Shown: in pieces, positions 17,345 through 26,937 of the stretch | Numbering within the stretch: the stretch's first letter is position 1 | Layout of the letters: every line of letters starts with the position of its first letter | Origin: Acidobacteriota bacterium | GTDB lineage: Bacteria > Acidobacteriota > Blastocatellia > RBC074 | DNA length: 42,024 nt | Reading direction: 5' to 3' | NCBI GenBank assembly: GCA_019639255.1 | Contig: JAHBSF010000048.1 | Location: forward strand, 1-42,024 | Translations under genes and position numbers: made by a program | The notes under the pieces: model-generated | What the model saw: only the letters and a program-made list of their open reading frames with translations | What the model was told of the DNA's origin: nothing | Databases searched by the model: none

Positions 17345-20300
17345 ATGTCTTTGAACCCGCTCCCCGTGCGATCGATGCTTTCAATCCGCGCCCGCAGATC
17401 TTCCCGCAGCCTCATTGCCGCAGCGCTTGCAGCGCTTGCGGTTCTGGCCGCATCCACATTGCACCCGGCCGACCGGACCGCAGCGCAGCAGGCTGCGGCT
17501 ACGGCCGCCAAACGGCCGCTGACGCACGCCGACTACGACGCGTGGCGCGCAATTCAGTTTCAGCAACTCTCAAACGACGGACGCCTGCTCGCCTACGCAC
17601 TCGTGCCGCAGGACGGCGACGGAGAGATCGTGCTGCGCAACCTTGCAAGCGGCGCCGAATACCGCCACGCGCGCGGACGCAGACCCGATCCGCCCGCAAC
17701 CCAGACCGAGGGCGGCGAACCTACAGGCCCTACGGGACCGGGCGGGCCGGGGCGCTTCGGCGGCGGTGCGGGCAACCAGCTCGACTTCACCGCCGACGGG
17801 CGCTTCCTGGTTTTCACCATATTTCCGACCAGAGGCGAAGTCGCCGAGGCGCGCAAAGCCCGCAAGCGTCCGGATGAAATGCCCAAAAATGCGCTCGGAA
17901 TTATGGATACGTCCACCGGACAGGTTGCGCGCATAGAGCGCGTAAAGAGTTTCCGCCTGCCGGAAGACGCCGGAGGGTTTCTGGCCTACAGCCTCGAAGC
18001 CAAACCCGAAGCGCGCCCCGCAGGAGCGCAACGCCCCGAGGGCGCCGCACCACCCCCCGAACGCGGCGCGGCTCCGGCTGCACGCGGGCGCGCATCGCAG
18101 CGACGCGAATACGGCACGGATCTCGTACTTCGCAACCTCGCCGACGGCAGCGAGCGCACATTCGCCGATGCGCTGGATTTCAGCTTCAGCAGGGACGGCA
18201 GGAGCCTCGTTTACACGGTTTCCTCCCGCCAGGAAGATAATAACGGCCTTTTTGCCGTCACTCCCGGAGATGCCGCCGACGCAGTCGCACTGCTGAAGGG
18301 CAAGGGCAAGTATCTGCGGACTACGTGGGATGATGACGGACAACAGCTTGTATTTCTTTCGGACCGCGACGATGCGGCATCGAAGGCGCCGAAGTTCAAA
18401 CTCTACCACTGGGACCGCAAGACGCAGGCAGCCGCCGAACTGGTGTCGGGAGAGACTCCGGGGGCGCGTTCCGGTCTTGTAGTCAGCGAGCGCGGCGGGA
18501 TCAATTTTTCCACCGACGGCAACCGCATATTCTTCGGCACGGCCCCGCCCTCAGAACCCGAAACCGAAGAGGAGGACGACACTCCCGCCGAAGAAAAAGT
18601 CATCGTCGATCTGTGGCACTGGCAGGACGATTTCATTCAACCGATGCAGCGCGTGCGTGCAAACCAGACGCGCAACCGCAGCTACCGCGCCGTATATCAC
18701 ATACGCGAAAAGAAGTTTGTACAACTCGCCGATGAAACCCTCGAAGGCCTCGCACCCGCAGGCGACGGTCTGCGCGCCATCGGTTCCGATGACCGCCCGC
18801 ACAGGCGGCTCGTAGGTGTGGACGCCAACTACTCGGATTACTATCTGGTCGATACGCTCACCGGTGCGCGGAAACCTCTCAGGCGGAAACAGCAGTTCGG
18901 CCTTTCGAGTTCGCCGCTCGGACGTTATGCAACGTTCTTCGACGGCAAGGACTGGCACGCCGTTTCGCTCGTAAACGGCAACACGGTGAACCTCACAAAA
19001 GACCTCGGCGTGGCCTTCCACCGCGAAGATCACGACACGCCGAATACACCGTTTGCCTACGCGCAACCCATCTGGACAAAAGACGACCGTTACGTGCTGC
19101 TCAGCGACCGTTACGACATATGGCAGGCGTCTCCCGACTCGGGCTCGGCGCGGCCCCTGACCGATGGCCTGGGGCGGCGCGAAAAAATCACTTTTCGTTA
19201 TGTGCGACTGGAAACCGACAACCGCGAACGCGGAGTCGATCCGGAAAAACCGCTGCTGCTGCGCGCGGAAAACGAAACGACGCGCGAAACGGGATTCTAC
19301 CGCGACCGCATAAACGGCGGCGCGCCGGAACGCCTGCTGATGGGACCGAAAAGCTACAGCGCGCCCGTGAAGGCGAAAAACGCCGACGTGATGCTTTTCA
19401 CCGCATCGCGTTTCGACGAGTTTCCCGACCTTCTGGTTTCGGGCCCGGATTTCAGGGACGTTAAAAAAGCAAGCAACGCCAATCCGCAGCAATCGCAGTT
19501 TCTTTGGGGTTCGGCGGAACTCGTGCGCTTCAGGAATACGGACGGCGTACCGCTTTCGGGCATACTGATCAAGCCCGAGAACTTTGATCCGACGAAAAAG
19601 TATCCGCTGATGGTATACATCTACGAGCAGCTCTCGCAGGGCCTGCACCAGTACCAGCCGCCCTCGCCCGGCACGTCGATCAACCGCAGCTATTACGCGA
19701 GCAACGGCTATCTGGTATTTATGCCCGACATCATCTACACCGTAGGTTATCCGGGTGAAAGCGCGATGAACTGCGTGCTGCCGGCGATCGACGCCGTAGT
19801 CGAGCGCGGGTTCGTCAACGAGCAGGCGATCGGGATACAGGGCCATAGCTGGGGCGGCTATCAGATCTCGTACATGATTACGAAGACGAACCGGTTTCGC
19901 GCAGCCGAAGCCGGAGCGCCGGTTGCGAACATGACGAGCGCCTACAGCGGCATACGCTGGGGTACGGGACTGCCGCGCCAGTTCCAGTACGAGCGCACGC
20001 AGAGCCGCATCGGCGGCAATCTGTGGGAGTATCCGATGCGGTTTCTGGAAAATTCCCCCGTATTCCGCGCCGATCGCGTGGCTACGCCGCTTCTGATGCT
20101 GCACAACGACAACGACGACGCGGTGCCGTGGTATCAGGGCATCGAGTATTACCTGGCGCTGCGGCGGCTGGATAAAGAGGTATACCTGTTCAACTACAAC
20201 GGCGAGTTTCACGGATTGCGCCGCAGGGCGAACCAGAAGGACTACACGCGGCGCATGCAGGAATTCTTCGATCATCACCTGAAGGGAGCGCCGAAGCCCG

Positions 20301-20395
20301 AATGGATGGAAAAGGGAATACCTTTTGTCGATCGCGAAAAGGAGAAGGAGAAATATCGCACCGTATCGGATGCGAAGATGAAGGCGCAGAACTGA
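17345..20395 (+). CDS. Large secreted S9-family peptidase
   Basis: 1016 aa. The N-terminal export signal has an Arg-rich start and the hydrophobic run LIAAALAALAVLAA (to about residue 48). A beta-propeller of 650 residues follows, with Gly/Pro-rich (GPTGPGGPGRFGGG, near 125-140) and Ala/Pro-rich insertions (near 220-250). The C-terminal hydrolase domain has Ser835 in GHSWGGY, Asp924 in HNDNDDAV and His956 in EFHG, a complete S9 triad. The GHSWGGYQ form and overall length fit the large acidobacterial and bacteroidetal prolyl oligopeptidase-like group. Role: probably extracytoplasmic peptide breakdown. ATG 17345 has AAGGAG about ten bases upstream; ATG 17378 is an alternative. It stands alone. 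Confidence 0.92.
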   Translation: MSLNPLPVRSMLSIRARRSSRSLIAAALAALAVLAASTLHPADRTAAQQAAATAAKRPLTHADYDAWRAIQFQQLSNDGRLLAYALVPQDGDGEIVLRNLASGAEYRHARGRRPDPPATQTEGGEPTGPTGPGGPGRFGGGAGNQLDFTADGRFLVFTIFPTRGEVAEARKARKRPDEMPKNALGIMDTSTGQVARIERVKSFRLPEDAGGFLAYSLEAKPEARPAGAQRPEGAAPPPERGAAPAARGRASQRREYGTDLVLRNLADGSERTFADALDFSFSRDGRSLVYTVSSRQEDNNGLFAVTPGDAADAVALLKGKGKYLRTTWDDDGQQLVFLSDRDDAASKAPKFKLYHWDRKTQAAAELVSGETPGARSGLVVSERGGINFSTDGNRIFFGTAPPSEPETEEEDDTPAEEKVIVDLWHWQDDFIQPMQRVRANQTRNRSYRAVYHIREKKFVQLADETLEGLAPAGDGLRAIGSDDRPHRRLVGVDANYSDYYLVDTLTGARKPLRRKQQFGLSSSPLGRYATFFDGKDWHAVSLVNGNTVNLTKDLGVAFHREDHDTPNTPFAYAQPIWTKDDRYVLLSDRYDIWQASPDSGSARPLTDGLGRREKITFRYVRLETDNRERGVDPEKPLLLRAENETTRETGFYRDRINGGAPERLLMGPKSYSAPVKAKNADVMLFTASRFDEFPDLLVSGPDFRDVKKASNANPQQSQFLWGSAELVRFRNTDGVPLSGILIKPENFDPTKKYPLMVYIYEQLSQGLHQYQPPSPGTSINRSYYASNGYLVFMPDIIYTVGYPGESAMNCVLPAIDAVVERGFVNEQAIGIQGHSWGGYQISYMITKTNRFRAAEAGAPVANMTSAYSGIRWGTGLPRQFQYERTQSRIGGNLWEYPMRFLENSPVFRADRVATPLLMLHNDNDDAVPWYQGIEYYLALRRLDKEVYLFNYNGEFHGLRRRANQKDYTRRMQEFFDHHLKGAPKPEWMEKGIPFVDREKEKEKYRTVSDAKMKAQN

Positions 20396-20410
20396 ACTGA
20401 CTGAACTGAC

Positions 20411-20500
20411 CGCAGAACACGCGGAAAAGAAAAACGGAAACCACAGAAAGCAGGAGCACCTTTCCGTGGTTTCCGTATCTTCGTTTTCGCGTATTCCGCG
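20411..20500. repeat. Intergenic hairpin related to family H, copy 8
   Basis: The left arm 20411-20450 (CGCAGAACACGCGGAAAAG, AAACGGAAACCACAGAAAG) is largely complemented by 20460-20500 (CTTTCCGTGGTTTCCGT, TTCGCGTATTCCGCG). The wording differs from the GGAACAAACG type but the design is the same. It lies between convergent genes. ACTGA words are tandemly repeated just before it. Confidence 0.75.
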
Positions 20501-20510
20501 GTTTGTTTTT

Positions 20511-21359
20511 TCAGCGAAGGAATTCCTCCAGCCTCACCGAAGCATCGGTCTTTTCGTCCCGGTATTTGACTATCACCGGCGTATAAACCGACAGGCCCCA
20601 GTCCTTCGCTGGCCCTACGGTCACCTGCCGCGCGCCGGGAACCACTACGGCGCCTTCCGGAACTTCGAGCGGCGCATCATCGCTTCGGCGGTAAATCCGG
20701 CCGCGCACCGCATCGTAAACCGGAGTCGATCCGGTCAATATCACTCCCGAAGCCAGAATCGCGCGCGCGCGCACGATCGCGCCTTCATAAACTCCGCAGT
20801 TGCCGCCCACAAGCACGTCGTCTTCTATCACTACGGGGAGCGCACCTACGGGTTCGAGCACGCCGCCGATCTGCGCCGCAGCGCTTATGTGGCACCGCTT
20901 CCCCACCTGCGCGCACGATCCCACCAGCGCGTGCGAGTCGATCATCGTCGAGTCATCGACATACGCGCCGACGTTGATGTAAGCGGGCGGCATAATCGTC
21001 ACGCCCGTTCCCAGATACGCGCCGTCGCGCACCGAACTCCCGCCCGGGACTACGCGCACGCCGTCCAATGCGGTCAATCGTTTGGTCGGATACGTCTCCT
21101 TGTCGAAGAACCGGAAATTCCCGTCGATCGAATAATCCACGACGGCGCCGAGGCGGAATCCGAGGAGTATTCCGCGCTTGACCCATCCGTGAACTTCCCA
21201 TTTTCCGTCCGTGTTGCGGCTTGCCGCACGCACGCGCCCGGCATTGAGCGCCGCCTTGAATTCCGCAAACGCCGACACTGCGGACTCGCGCACGGCGCCG
21301 GTCAATTCCGTCGCCGGCAGTGTAAACAACTCTTCGATCTGCTGCTCCAGTTCACGCAT
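20511..21359 (-). CDS. dapD: 2,3,4,5-tetrahydropyridine-2,6-dicarboxylate N-succinyltransferase
   Basis: 282 aa. Cytoplasmic enzyme of lysine and meso-diaminopimelate synthesis; it transfers succinyl from succinyl-CoA to tetrahydrodipicolinate. A helical N-terminal domain (about 1-90) precedes a left-handed beta-helix of hexapeptide repeats (about 95-220: [57 protein letters not shown]). These are hallmark DapD sequences. ATG 21359 was chosen by homology ([12 protein letters not shown]); it overlaps the end of dapA by eight bases. Its presence implies the succinylase branch, with dapC and dapE elsewhere. It is the last gene of the riboswitch-controlled operon. Confidence 0.95.
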   Translation of the reverse strand: MRELEQQIEELFTLPATELTGAVRESAVSAFAEFKAALNAGRVRAASRNTDGKWEVHGWVKRGILLGFRLGAVVDYSIDGNFRFFDKETYPTKRLTALDGVRVVPGGSSVRDGAYLGTGVTIMPPAYINVGAYVDDSTMIDSHALVGSCAQVGKRCHISAAAQIGGVLEPVGALPVVIEDDVLVGGNCGVYEGAIVRARAILASGVILTGSTPVYDAVRGRIYRRSDDAPLEVPEGAVVVPGARQVTVGPAKDWGLSVYTPVIVKYRDEKTDASVRLEEFLR

Positions 21360-22266
21360 TTGCAGGTAACGCCGCCTCCACAGCCACGCCCGCCTCAACC
21401 AATACACCGCGCAACCGCGTGCGGTTCGCCTCGCTCATCGGTACAAGCGGCAACCGGTAAACCTCTTCGCACATTCCCGTCATCGCCAACGCCGCCTTGA
21501 CCGGAATCGGATTGCTCTCGATAAACAGCGCCTTGAACACCGGTATGAGTGCGGCGTTGAGCCGTCGCGCTTCGTCGAATCTCCCCTCGATGCACGCGTG
21601 CGTAAGCGCGCTTACCCTGTCCGGCAGCAGATTCGATGCAACGGAAATCACGCCCACGCCGCCGAGCGCCGCCACGGGCAGCACTACCGTATCGTCGCCT
21701 GCGAAGATGCCGAAAGAGTCATCAACGAGCGATGCGATTTCGGCTATCTGCGTGATGTTGCCCGATGCTTCCTTGATTGCCGATATGCGCTCCAGTTCCG
21801 CCAGTCGCGCCACGGTCGAGGGTTCCATGTTGCAGCCCGTGCGCCCCGGCACGTTGTAAAGAATCAGGGGCAGCGCGCTTGCATCGTTGATTGCACGGTA
21901 ATGCTGATACAGGCCCTCCTGCGTCGGTTTGTTGTAATACGGCGTGACCGAGAGTATGGCGTCTGCGCCGAGTTCGGCGAAGCGTTCGATGCGCTCTATG
22001 ACCTCGCGCGTGTTGTAGCCTCCGGCGCCCGCAACCACGGACGCGCGTCCGGCGGCGGCGTCGATCGCAATTTCGACTACGCGCGCATTTTCCTCGGCGG
22101 TCATCGTGACGCTTTCGCCCGTAGTCCCGCAGGCTACGATGAAATCCACACCGCCCTCGATCTGAAATTCCACGAGTCGCCGCAGCGCCGCTTCGTCGAT
22201 TCGTTCGTCGCGGGCAAACGGCGTGACAATGGCCGTTCCACATCCGCGCAGTTGATTCAATCCCAT
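21352..22266 (-). CDS. dapA: 4-hydroxy-tetrahydrodipicolinate synthase
   Basis: 304 aa. It condenses pyruvate with aspartate semialdehyde through a Schiff base in a TIM barrel. Visible signatures are CGTTGES (46-52), LYNVPGRTG with Tyr137, and the Schiff-base lysine Lys165 in AIKEASGN. The length is normal for the family. Its ATG overlaps the dapB stop by one base (TAATG), and dapD begins inside its end, so all three are translationally linked. Confidence 0.97.
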   Translation of the reverse strand: MGLNQLRGCGTAIVTPFARDERIDEAALRRLVEFQIEGGVDFIVACGTTGESVTMTAEENARVVEIAIDAAAGRASVVAGAGGYNTREVIERIERFAELGADAILSVTPYYNKPTQEGLYQHYRAINDASALPLILYNVPGRTGCNMEPSTVARLAELERISAIKEASGNITQIAEIASLVDDSFGIFAGDDTVVLPVAALGGVGVISVASNLLPDRVSALTHACIEGRFDEARRLNAALIPVFKALFIESNPIPVKAALAMTGMCEEVYRLPLVPMSEANRTRLRGVLVEAGVAVEAALPANA

Positions 22267-22979
22267 TACTTCACCTCGCTTTCGTCGAATCCTTCAAAAA
22301 GCAGTTGAGAGAACTCAAAACATCCGCGCCTTTTTTCGATGCGCTCGGCGGCGAACACGGCGCCCGCGGCGAACCCGTCGCGGCTGCGCGCCGTGTGCGT
22401 CATCGTTACGGTATCGGCTTCGGAGTCGAAACCGATTTCGTGCGCGCCCGGAACGTAACCGGCGCGCACGCTGACGGGTGCGGGCGTGCGGTCGCGGTAA
22501 CTCTGGCGCATCGCCTCGGCGATTACGAGCGCCGTGCCGGAAGGTGCGTCTTTTTTGAACCTGTGATGATGCTCGAAGAGAAACGGATCGTACTCCTCGT
22601 AGGCGGAAAAAAGCCTTGCAGCCTCGCGCGCAAGCCGGAAGAAAAGATTCATACCGATTGAAAAATTCGCGCCGTAAACCATCGCTCCGTCGTGTTGACG
22701 GACGTGTTTTTTTATCTCATCGAGATGTTCATACCATCCGGTTGTACCCGTGACTACGGGAACGCCGATCTCGATCAGGCGGCGCAGATTGGCGGGCGCG
22801 GCGGCGGGAGAGGTAAATTCGATCGCTGCCTGCGCGCCTGCGAGGCGTTCAGGCGTCAATGCTGCTGCTGCTTCGTTGCCCTCGCGTCCTATGCGCGCCA
22901 CGATTTCGTGGCCGCGACCGGCGGCTATGCGATCGACGATCTTTCCCATCTTGCCGTTGCCGATAATGGCTACTTTCAT
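22266..22979 (-). CDS. dapB: 4-hydroxy-tetrahydrodipicolinate reductase
   Basis: 237 aa, a short DapB form. The N-terminal Rossmann motif is VAIIGNGKMGK. The catalytic and substrate loop is EHHHRFKKDAPSGTAL. It reduces the DapA product with NAD(P)H. ATG 22979 was chosen because the nucleotide-binding motif begins there; the 19 codons upstream are repeat sequence. It lies 43 bases after the lysC stop. The reduced length compared with the enterobacterial enzyme (about 270 aa) is shared by several phyla. Confidence 0.95.
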   Translation of the reverse strand: MKVAIIGNGKMGKIVDRIAAGRGHEIVARIGREGNEAAAALTPERLAGAQAAIEFTSPAAAPANLRRLIEIGVPVVTGTTGWYEHLDEIKKHVRQHDGAMVYGANFSIGMNLFFRLAREAARLFSAYEEYDPFLFEHHHRFKKDAPSGTALVIAEAMRQSYRDRTPAPVSVRAGYVPGAHEIGFDSEADTVTMTHTARSRDGFAAGAVFAAERIEKRRGCFEFSQLLFEGFDESEVK

Positions 22980-22980
22980 A

Positions 22981-23083
22981 ACAAACAGAACAAACCGCGA
23001 AATACGCGGAAGAAAATTGAAATCACGAAAGGGCAAAACTATTTTCCGTGTATTCCGCGTCTTCTTTCCGGGTATTGCGCGGT
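22981..23083. repeat. Intergenic hairpin related to family H, copy 9, overlapping the lysC 3' end
   Basis: CCGCGAAATACGCGGAAG (near 22997) is answered by CCGTGTATTCCGCG and CTTTCCGGGTATTGCGCGG. It spans the 43-base lysC-dapB gap and the last 20 codons of lysC. Confidence 0.6.
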
Positions 23084-24453
23084 CTCCCTTCCCCGCTGAA
23101 AAACTCAGTGTGCAGCGCTCTCACCGCAGCAGTCAGGTCTTCATCCGCGACGATGAAGCTGACGTTGATCGCCGATGCTCCGTGCGAAATCATCGACACG
23201 TTGATGCGGTCTATGCTCGAAAAGATGCGAGCAGCCACGCCCGGCGTCGATCTCAGATGCTCGCCTGCAAGACATATCAGCGCCCGGTTGCGCTCTATGG
23301 TTACTTCGCCGAGCGTTTCGAGTTCGGGGATTATGCGGTCGAGGTTGCGCGTATCGTCGAGCGTCATCGATACGCTGACCTCGCTCGTAGCCACCATATC
23401 GATCGCCGTTTGATGGCGCGCAAACACATCGAAGATGCGCGCCAGAAAACCGTAAGCCATGAGCATGCGCCCGGATGAAATGTTGACGATCGTTATTCCG
23501 CGCTTGAATGCGATCGCCCTGACCGGGTTCACCGACTGGGGCGCGCGCTGCACGATGCTTGTACCCGCGATTTCGGGACGGCGCGAGTTGCGCACCGAGA
23601 CGGGAATGCCCTTTCGCGTTGCGGGCAGCAGCGTGCTCGGATGCAGAACTTTCGCGCCGAAGTAGGCAAGCTCGGCCGCTTCAGCGTATGAGATGACATC
23701 GACTTTCGAGGCTTCTGCAACGATGCGCGGATCGGTCGTCATGATTCCGTCCACATCGGTCCATATCTGGATTTCATCGGCATCGAGCGCAGCGCCGATT
23801 ATCGCAGCGGAGTAATCCGACCCGCCGCGTCCGATCGTCGTCGTGCGGCCGTCGGGCGCGGCGCCGAGGAAGCCCTGCGTTACGGGCACAGATCCGGCGG
23901 CGATATGCGGATTGAACATCGCGGCAAGGCGCGCATCCGTTTGTTCAAAAAGCACGGCGGCGCGCGTGAAATCGTCGTCGGTCATCACCGCTTCGCGAAT
24001 GTCGCACCATACGCTGCGGATTCCTTCGGAGCGCAATGCAGCATCCACGATCCTGGACGAAAGCAGTTCTCCGCGCGAGGCTACAGCATCCGAAAGATGC
24101 GGGGCGAGACGGCCAAGCGCTGAGATTTCATCGAGTGCAACGCGGAGATCGGCAAAGAGCCGGGCAATATGCGTGCGAAGTTCGGACAATTCCTCGGCGG
24201 GTACAAGTTCTGCTGCGACGCGATCGTGCCGGGCTTCGAGCGCGGCAAGCTGCGATTCGGCCGCGTCGCGGCAACCGGCGCAAGAAAGACGCGCACAATC
24301 GAGCAGCGTATTGGTAGCCCCGGCCATCGCCGACACGAGCACGATCGGAGGGCGCTCCGGATCGGATTCCAGACTGCGGCGGACTACATACGACAGGCGG
24401 CGAATCGCCGTTTCGTCCTCGACCGATGTTCCCCCGAATTTCATCACAATCAT
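23023..24453 (-). CDS. lysC: Monofunctional aspartate kinase
   Basis: 476 aa. It phosphorylates aspartate, the first step towards lysine, threonine and methionine. The N-terminal kinase motif is MIVMKFGGTSV. Central motifs are TIGRGGSDYSAAIIGAAL and IWTDVDGIMTTDPRIV. Two C-terminal ACT domains (about 320-460) are expected to sense end products. The family normally ends near LHxEFF, and here about 20 extra residues (GRPRNTRKEDAEYTENSFAL) are encoded by repeat sequence. ATG 24453 was chosen by homology, with a purine-rich GGAGAAGG upstream. First gene of the lysC-dapB-dapA-dapD operon, controlled by a lysine riboswitch. Confidence 0.96.
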   Translation of the reverse strand: MIVMKFGGTSVEDETAIRRLSYVVRRSLESDPERPPIVLVSAMAGATNTLLDCARLSCAGCRDAAESQLAALEARHDRVAAELVPAEELSELRTHIARLFADLRVALDEISALGRLAPHLSDAVASRGELLSSRIVDAALRSEGIRSVWCDIREAVMTDDDFTRAAVLFEQTDARLAAMFNPHIAAGSVPVTQGFLGAAPDGRTTTIGRGGSDYSAAIIGAALDADEIQIWTDVDGIMTTDPRIVAEASKVDVISYAEAAELAYFGAKVLHPSTLLPATRKGIPVSVRNSRRPEIAGTSIVQRAPQSVNPVRAIAFKRGITIVNISSGRMLMAYGFLARIFDVFARHQTAIDMVATSEVSVSMTLDDTRNLDRIIPELETLGEVTIERNRALICLAGEHLRSTPGVAARIFSSIDRINVSMISHGASAINVSFIVADEDLTAAVRALHTEFFSGEGRPRNTRKEDAEYTENSFALS

Positions 24454-24475
24454 TCGGCAACCTTCTCCTGAAAAC

Positions 24476-24510
24476 AAAAAAAGGGTCAGCAAGCGCCTGC
24501 TCGCTAACCC
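24476..24510 (-). terminator. Intrinsic terminator of the lysine riboswitch
   Basis: On the minus strand a 12-bp stem with a four-base AGGC loop (24510-24483) is followed by seven T residues (24482-24476), 23 bases before lysC. The 5' side GGTTA (24509-24505) can instead pair with TAACC (24562-24558), and GGATAA (24521-24516) with TTATCC (24555-24550). That would give an antiterminator. Confidence 0.9.
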
Positions 24511-24563
24511 GGTTTTTATCCCCGGCCCGCGCAACTGCGCGCGCCTTTCGGATAACAGGTTAC

Positions 24564-24743
24564 CGAATAGCGCTCCACCACACCTTTGGTTCGTGGTGAC
24601 AGTCTCAGGGATTCAGCCCTGACAACCAACCGCGGCGACGGATGAAGCATCGCGCAGGCTTCGGCGGTTTAACCCTTTTTCGCGTCGTCGCAGAGCCTTC
24701 ACGCTCTCGGACGGGATACTCCTGCAAACCGCGCCTCTACTCG
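24564..24743 (-). promoter_or_regulatory. Lysine riboswitch aptamer
   Basis: Read on the minus strand, the leader follows the lysine (L-box) aptamer order: AGTAGAGGCGCG, GGAGTATC, CGAGAGCGTGAAGG, CGCCGAAGCC, a variable arm, GACTGTCACC, and the closing GGTGGAGCGCTATTCG. P1 forms between CGAGTAG (24743-24737) and CTATTCG (24570-24564). It controls lysC-dapB-dapA-dapD by transcription attenuation: lysine binding should favour the downstream terminator. It was recognised from consensus elements, not from a covariance search. Confidence 0.92.
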
Positions 24744-24781
24744 AATAAAGATTCGAAAGATCGGAAAATCAATGCAACGGC

Positions 24782-24811
24782 ATTCTCACCGAACGCAGAC
24801 GAGACTGTCAA
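24782..24811 (-). promoter_or_regulatory. Promoter of the lysine operon
   Basis: On the minus strand a perfect -35 TTGACA (24811-24806) is followed after 18 bases by GAGAAT (24787-24782). The transcription start near 24775 lies about 30 bases before the riboswitch P1 stem. Confidence 0.65.
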
Positions 24812-24819
24812 GAATACAT

Positions 24820-24912
24820 CAGGAAAAGAGAGATAACGGAACAGACGGAAAAGATTATACCCTTTCGTTTATTCCGTTTATTTTCGTCTGTTCCGTTATC
24901 TCTCTTTTCCTG
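24820..24912. repeat. Family H intergenic hairpin, copy 10 (perfect 28-bp arms)
   Basis: Arms 24820-24847 and 24885-24912 are exact complements, built from AGGAAAAGAGAGATAACGG and GGAACAGACG. The G in GGAACAGACG is matched by C in CGTCTGTTCC of the same hairpin, whereas other copies have A and T. It lies between the divergent lysC and acyl-CoA synthetase promoters. Confidence 0.9.
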
Positions 24913-24978
24913 ATTCGGTCAATACCCGAAAACGGGATACAATCGTGTCCGACTTTTCCGTGCTGGAGGTGAAAAAAA

Positions 24979-26937
24979 GTGTCCGAACAGTTCGCCTGGC
25001 AACCGGACGAATCTACGCGCAAGCGCGCACAACTGACGCGATTCCTGCGTCAATGCGGGCTCGATTCGTTCGATGCTCTCTACGAACGCTCGATTACAGA
25101 CGTCGCCTGGTTTACCGAAGAGCTTCTGCGTTTTCTCGACCTGCAATTCGACCGGCATTATGAAAAAATACTCGACCTTTCGCGCGGGCCGGCCTGGCCC
25201 GAATGGTGCACGGGCGGGCGCTTGAACATCGCGCGCAACTGCCTGGACCGACACCTTCAAACTGCTGCTGCACAACCGGCAATCATATGGGAGGGTGAAG
25301 AGGGAACGACGCGCACATTGACCTATTCGGAGCTTCATTCCGAGGTCGAATGCATCGCGGCCGGGTTGCGAATGCTCGGCATCGGAAAGGGCGACGCCGC
25401 AGGCATACACCTGCCTATGATCCCGGAAACCGCAGCGGCGCTGCTTGCACTGGCCCGCATCGGTGCAATAGCGGTTCCGCTGTTTTCCGGTTACGGTCCC
25501 GCTGCAATCGAGGCGCGATTGCGGGATGTAGGCGCAAAAGCGCTTTTCACCTGCGATGCGTTTCCGCGCCGAGGCTCGGCCGTGCCCGCAAAACGCACAG
25601 CCGATGAAGCCCTTGCGCACTGTCCCGAAGTCAAACACGTCATAGTAGTCGATCGAGCGGGGCAGCCCGTAAATATGCAACCGGAACGCGATCTGGGTTG
25701 GGAACAGTTAAAACGACTCGGCGAAAACGCCGATGCGGCGCTGCACGCACCCGAATCCACTTCGGCCGAAGACCTTCTGATCGTGCTATACACTTCCGGC
25801 ACCACGGGCCGTCCCAAAGGCATTCAGCATACGCACTGCGGCTTTCCCGTGAAATCCGCGCAGGATATGGCTTTCGGAACCGATGTCGGCGCGGGCACGC
25901 GCATATCGTGGGTAACCGACATCGGATGGATGATGGGTCCGTGGCTGATTTACGGCGCCACGCTGCTGGGCGCAACCATGGTTCTTTACGACGGAGCGCC
26001 CGATTTCCCCGCGCCCGACAGGTTGTGGAGTTTCTGCGTCGCGCACAATGTAGAAGTTCTGGGCGTATCGCCAACGTTGATACGCGCGCTCTCCGCACAT
26101 GGCGATGAACTGCCCGCAAAATACGACCTGACGCATCTGCGCATATTCGGCTCTACGGGCGAGCCGTGGAATCCGGAGCCGTGGCGCTGGCTGTTTGAAA
26201 ACGTGGGACGCAGCCGCATACCGATAATCAACTACTCGGGCGGAACCGAAATTTCAGGCGGCATACTGATGGGCAATCCGCTGCTGCCGATAAAACCCTG
26301 CTCGTTCCCCGCACCGTGTCCCGGCATAGCCGCAGATGTTGTAGACGATGAATTTCGGTCCGTGCGCGGAAGCGTGGGCGAACTCGTCATAAGAAGCCCC
26401 TGGATAGGGCAGGCGCGCGGATTCTGGAACGACCGGCAGCGGTACCTGGAAACCTACTGGGCGCGCCGTCCCGACATATGGGTGCACGGCGACTGGGCGC
26501 AGGTCGATCCCGACGGCCACTGGTACATACTCGGACGCAGCGACGATACGCTGAAGATTGCGGGCAAACGCGTAGGTCCCGCAGAAGTCGAATCAATACT
26601 CGTCGAGCATCCGATGGTCGTAGAGGCCGCAGTTATAGGCATTCCCGATGAGGTCAAAGGCAGCGCAATGATCGCTTTTTGCGTTGCGTCGGAGAGTTCA
26701 CAGGCAACGGATGGACTCGCCGAAGAATTGAGGGCGCGCATAGGCGCACAGCTAGGCAAACCGCTGCGTCCCGAGCGCGTACATTTCGTCCGCGCCATTC
26801 CGAAAACCAGAAACGGCAAGGTGATGCGCCGCGTCATCCGCGCAGCTTACCTCGATGAAGATCCCGGCGATCTTACGGCGCTCGAAAACCCGGCAACCGT
26901 GAATATGATAGCAGAACACGGAATTCGCCGGAAATAA
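24979..26937 (+). CDS. AMP-forming acyl-CoA synthetase (acetyl/acetoacetyl-CoA synthetase-like)
   Basis: 652 aa. The adenylate-forming motifs are clear: P-loop [14 protein letters not shown] (about 270-283), [45 protein letters not shown] and the C-terminal catalytic lysine motif [12 protein letters not shown]. The enzyme should form an acyl-AMP and then an acyl-CoA. Length and the N-terminal [12 protein letters not shown] segment fit the acetyl-CoA/acetoacetyl-CoA synthetase group. Acetoacetate is a sensible substrate because the neighbouring pathway releases it; acetate or propionate remain possible. GTG 24979 has GGAGG nine bases upstream, and a TACAAT -10-like box lies at 24938-24943. Convergent with the Lrp/AsnC regulator gene. 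Confidence 0.85.
   Translation: MSEQFAWQPDESTRKRAQLTRFLRQCGLDSFDALYERSITDVAWFTEELLRFLDLQFDRHYEKILDLSRGPAWPEWCTGGRLNIARNCLDRHLQTAAAQPAIIWEGEEGTTRTLTYSELHSEVECIAAGLRMLGIGKGDAAGIHLPMIPETAAALLALARIGAIAVPLFSGYGPAAIEARLRDVGAKALFTCDAFPRRGSAVPAKRTADEALAHCPEVKHVIVVDRAGQPVNMQPERDLGWEQLKRLGENADAALHAPESTSAEDLLIVLYTSGTTGRPKGIQHTHCGFPVKSAQDMAFGTDVGAGTRISWVTDIGWMMGPWLIYGATLLGATMVLYDGAPDFPAPDRLWSFCVAHNVEVLGVSPTLIRALSAHGDELPAKYDLTHLRIFGSTGEPWNPEPWRWLFENVGRSRIPIINYSGGTEISGGILMGNPLLPIKPCSFPAPCPGIAADVVDDEFRSVRGSVGELVIRSPWIGQARGFWNDRQRYLETYWARRPDIWVHGDWAQVDPDGHWYILGRSDDTLKIAGKRVGPAEVESILVEHPMVVEAAVIGIPDEVKGSAMIAFCVASESSQATDGLAEELRARIGAQLGKPLRPERVHFVRAIPKTRNGKVMRRVIRAAYLDEDPGDLTALENPATVNMIAEHGIRRK

Noticed and set aside
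18551-20278. Open frame of 575 codons antisense to the second S9 peptidase
   Set aside because: The plus strand carries a complete catalytic triad; the antisense translation has no recognisable features and no ribosome site.
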